This document shows, piece by piece, positions 6,636 through 8,104 of a stretch of DNA of 8,104 bases; the stretch's first letter is position 1; each line of letters begins with the position of its first letter. The DNA lies in NCBI GenBank assembly GCA_023441725.1, contig JAEZNV010000068.1, forward strand, positions 1 through 8,104, read 5' to 3'. The stretch comes from Actinomycetes bacterium. Lineage in GTDB: Bacteria; Actinomycetota; Coriobacteriia; Coriobacteriales; Coriobacteriaceae. The translations under genes were made by a program, and so were the position numbers. Below the pieces are notes generated by a model. The model did not search any database. It was not told the origin of the DNA and saw nothing but the letters and a program-made list of their open reading frames with translations.

Positions 6636-6728
6636 ATGAACGACAACCCCCTGATTGGCTTTATCGTCATCGTCTTGGCCATGCTCGTCGGCTATGCGAT
6701 TAACGTGATCCACCGCCGGAAGAAGTAA
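6636..6728 (+). CDS. 30-residue single-span membrane peptide
   Basis: This is a short gene with an ATG at 6636 and a TAA at 6726-6728. A very strong AGGAGG ends five bases before the start, and the stop of the lipid kinase gene overlaps it. The peptide begins MNDNPLIGF. One hydrophobic span (about residues 6-25, rich in I, V, L and A) is followed by a positively charged tail, HRRKK. By the positive-inside rule the C-terminus should be cytoplasmic. A terminator starts 35 bases downstream, so it would be the last gene of the lipid kinase transcript. I do not recognise a family. A role as a small membrane partner or anchor for the kinase is only a guess from position. Confidence 0.72.
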   Translation: MNDNPLIGFIVIVLAMLVGYAINVIHRRKK

Positions 6729-6763
6729 TTCCACATTGGTATGATATTCATCCAATTATCGTC

Positions 6764-6809
6764 TCCCCCGTTGTTTATGCATTTGCCAGACAGCGGGGGA
6801 TTTTTCTTT
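6764..6809 (+). terminator. Intrinsic terminator of the lipid kinase operon
   Basis: TCCCCCGTTGT (6764-6774) pairs with ACAGCGGGGGA (6790-6800) to give an 11-bp stem with one G-U pair and a 15-base loop. It is followed directly by TTTTTCTTT. This is a classical Rho-independent terminator on the plus strand, 35 bases after the small membrane peptide gene. Confidence 0.9.
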
Positions 6810-6894
6810 GTGCCCCGTGCAAGGCGCTTTATTCAGATACAGTAATTGCAGGGCGTCTTTATTTAACTAAAGCTAGATAATGAGTATTCTTGTC

Positions 6895-6933
6895 CGCTCA
6901 TCGCATATTTTAGGACGCTCATCGAGTATTTCA
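6895..6933 (+). repeat. Two 18-bp direct repeats with 21-bp period
   Basis: CGCTCATCGCATATTTTA (6895-6912) and CGCTCATCGAGTATTTCA (6916-6933) agree at 15 of 18 positions. The period is 21 bases, two turns of the helix, so both copies face the same side. This arrangement is typical of paired binding sites for a regulator. Confidence 0.6.
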
Positions 6934-6951
6934 TCGAAATAGATGAATACT
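6925..6951. repeat. Imperfect 27-bp dyad
   Basis: AGTATTTCATC (6925-6935) and GATGAATACT (6942-6951) are inverted copies with one bulged base around a 6-base centre. The left arm overlaps the second direct repeat. A further AGTATT lies at 6883-6888, exactly 42 bases before the one at 6925. Confidence 0.6.
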
Positions 6952-7036
6952 ATTTAGACTTCCGATAGGCTAATAGATGTATTTATTAGCTGAAATCCTG
7001 CACGGTTCCGCGGGGTTTCAACGGTTGGGAGGGATC

Positions 7037-8104
7037 ATGAGGTTTACTCATCCTGTCAACACGCTCAAAAAGCTCGGCTGCGGCCTTGCGTTTGGAGCAG
7101 CGGCCATCATGGCCATGCCGACTTCGGCGCTCGCCTGCACCCAGATCTACATGGGCAGCAAGCTTACGGCAGACGGCAACACGTACTACGGCCGTTCCGA
7201 GGACTTCGGTCCGCGCTATGTCAAGCACTTTGGCATTGAGCCCGCACACAAGGACGGCAACAAGTACACCTCGGTCGAGTCCGGTTTTGAGTACAAGTCC
7301 AAGGGCGCAACCTACCGCTACACCTTCGTTCGCGACAACCCCTCTCAGTGGGAAGATCGCTACGACGCATATTCCGAGGCTGGCATCAACGAGAAGGGCG
7401 TTTCCTGCTCTGCCACGCTGAGCACCTCCTATAACGAGAAGGCCGAAGAGGCCGATCCCATCACCGAGGAGACTGGCATTGGCGAGTACAGCTATGCCAG
7501 CGTCATCCTGGGCGAGAGTGCCACGGCCCGCGAGGGCGTCGAGCTCATCGGCAGCCTGATCGACGAGCAGGGCGTCTGCTCCAACGACCAGATCATCATC
7601 GCCGACAGCACCGAGACCTGGCTGTTCGCCGCGCTTTCCGGCCATCAGTGGATTGCTATGAAGCTCGCCGATGACATCGCCTCGCTCAACCCCAACATCG
7701 GCAACCTCACCTATAACGTAGACCTCGATGACACCGAGAACTGTCTCCATTCCGAGGGCATCGAGTCCATGCCCAAGGAGAAGGGCTTTGCCGAGTACAC
7801 CGACGGCAAGTTCGACGTCGCCAAAACCTACGGCGAGGAGATCGGCGAGGCCGGTATGCACCAGTGGTCGCGCTATATCCAGGGTCGCGATTACTTCATG
7901 GCCCCGCTGGCTGAAGGCACTGACTACGAGATCGTGAAGGACGAGCGTGAAGATGCTCGCGCCACGACCGGCGCCCTGGTCCACGAGATGCAGCCGCTGT
8001 TCTTCCAGCCCGGCAAGTCCGACTGGAACACCTTCGAGATGATCCGTTCCTTCGCCGCCCGCGGCGAGAATGTCGCCGGCCTCAACGCCAACACCGACGG
8101 CGCC
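7037..8104 (+). CDS. Secreted C69-family dipeptidase (PepD-like), N-terminal part
   Basis: This is a peptidase of the C69 Ntn-hydrolase family, the group that includes lactobacillal dipeptidase PepD; it would release amino acids from dipeptides or small peptides. The window shows 356 residues with no stop; family members are usually about 470 residues or more, so the gene continues beyond the edge. The start is ATG at 7037, with GGGAGG five bases upstream. Residues 1-33 form a signal peptide: a basic N-region (to KK at 11-12), a hydrophobic core (about 13-27) and ending PTSALA. C34 follows and begins CTQIYMGSKLTADG, which matches the family's N-terminal nucleophile segment. GRSEDFG soon after fits the conserved R-x-ED region. 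Signal cleavage would thus directly expose the catalytic cysteine. GINEKGVSCSAT and TETWLFAALSGHQWIAMKL are also family-typical. The protein probably acts outside the membrane. Confidence 0.9.
   Translation, partial: MRFTHPVNTLKKLGCGLAFGAAAIMAMPTSALACTQIYMGSKLTADGNTYYGRSEDFGPRYVKHFGIEPAHKDGNKYTSVESGFEYKSKGATYRYTFVRDNPSQWEDRYDAYSEAGINEKGVSCSATLSTSYNEKAEEADPITEETGIGEYSYASVILGESATAREGVELIGSLIDEQGVCSNDQIIIADSTETWLFAALSGHQWIAMKLADDIASLNPNIGNLTYNVDLDDTENCLHSEGIESMPKEKGFAEYTDGKFDVAKTYGEEIGEAGMHQWSRYIQGRDYFMAPLAEGTDYEIVKDEREDARATTGALVHEMQPLFFQPGKSDWNTFEMIRSFAARGENVAGLNANTDGA

Larger units (their letters stand above)
6810..7036 (+). promoter_or_regulatory. AT-rich upstream region of the C69 peptidase gene
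   Basis: This is the largest gene-free stretch in the window; 308 bases lie between the small peptide gene and the peptidase gene, including the terminator above. It is much more AT-rich than its surroundings. It holds two direct repeats and a dyad listed separately. I find no convincing -35/-10 pair; TTAGAC (6954-6959) and TATTTA (6980-6985) are the nearest candidates but are 20 bases apart. A weak stem, GAAATCC (6992-6998) with GGGTTTC (7013-7019), lies just before the ribosome binding site GGGAGG (7027-7032). Confidence 0.5.

Noticed and set aside
5751..6755. 334-codon open frame on the minus strand opposite the lipid kinase gene
   Set aside because: It is antisense to a clear DAGK-family gene, has low-complexity composition rich in D, H, G and V typical of GC-rich shadow frames, and shows no domain.
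3584..6823. Shared 11-mer GCCCCGTGCAA at 3584 and 6813
   Set aside because: Short and with no flanking similarity, so chance is sufficient in GC-rich DNA.
6986..7984. 332-codon open frame on the minus strand opposite the C69 peptidase gene
   Set aside because: It is a shadow of the plus-strand peptidase, which has a signal peptide, a ribosome binding site and family motifs; the antisense product has none.
1..8104. CRISPR array, tRNA, rRNA, transposase, toxin-antitoxin or phage genes
   Set aside because: No regularly spaced repeats, cloverleaf or rRNA-like sequence, or proteins of those families were seen on either strand.

Overview
The window looks like a chromosomal segment of a high-GC Actinomycetota gut commensal, most likely a Collinsella-like member of the Coriobacteriia. 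This rests on GC-rich codon use in the housekeeping genes, the family mix and the protein character. It is an inference from style, not a database match. No rRNA, tRNA, CRISPR array, transposase or phage gene was seen.

Minus-strand block (about 1-5610). In transcription order it holds ribonuclease D (rnd), a membrane zinc metallopeptidase of the YugP type, the two subunits of exonuclease VII (xseA, xseB), a HIT-family nucleotide hydrolase, a LysR-type regulator and the N-terminal end of an MFS transporter cut by the window edge. rnd, xseA and xseB make a small nucleic-acid-processing neighbourhood. xseA and xseB are 42 bases apart and almost certainly co-expressed. A 108-base element with near-perfect inverted arms fills most of the gap between xseB and the HIT gene. 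A perfect 44-base tandem duplication lies over the 3' end of the metallopeptidase gene.

The most notable locus is the LysR gene (362-1256, minus). Its reading frame is broken exactly at a tetranucleotide repeat, (CAAT)4 on the coding strand. Removing one repeat unit joins the two frames into a standard 296-residue LysR protein. This is the hallmark of a slipped-strand, phase-variable switch, here in the truncated (OFF) state. The same gene contains an intrinsic-terminator-like hairpin plus T6 in its own coding strand. The neighbouring MFS gene is clearly AT-richer (about 43% GC by hand count over 1-240) than the rest, so the regulator-transporter pair may be an acquired module.

Plus-strand block (5709-8104). 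After a divergent promoter region come a YegS/DgkB-type lipid kinase and a 30-residue single-span membrane peptide with a strong ribosome binding site, not previously marked, then a good intrinsic terminator. An AT-rich stretch of about 230 bases with phased direct repeats and a dyad leads into a secreted C69-family (PepD-like) dipeptidase that runs off the right edge.
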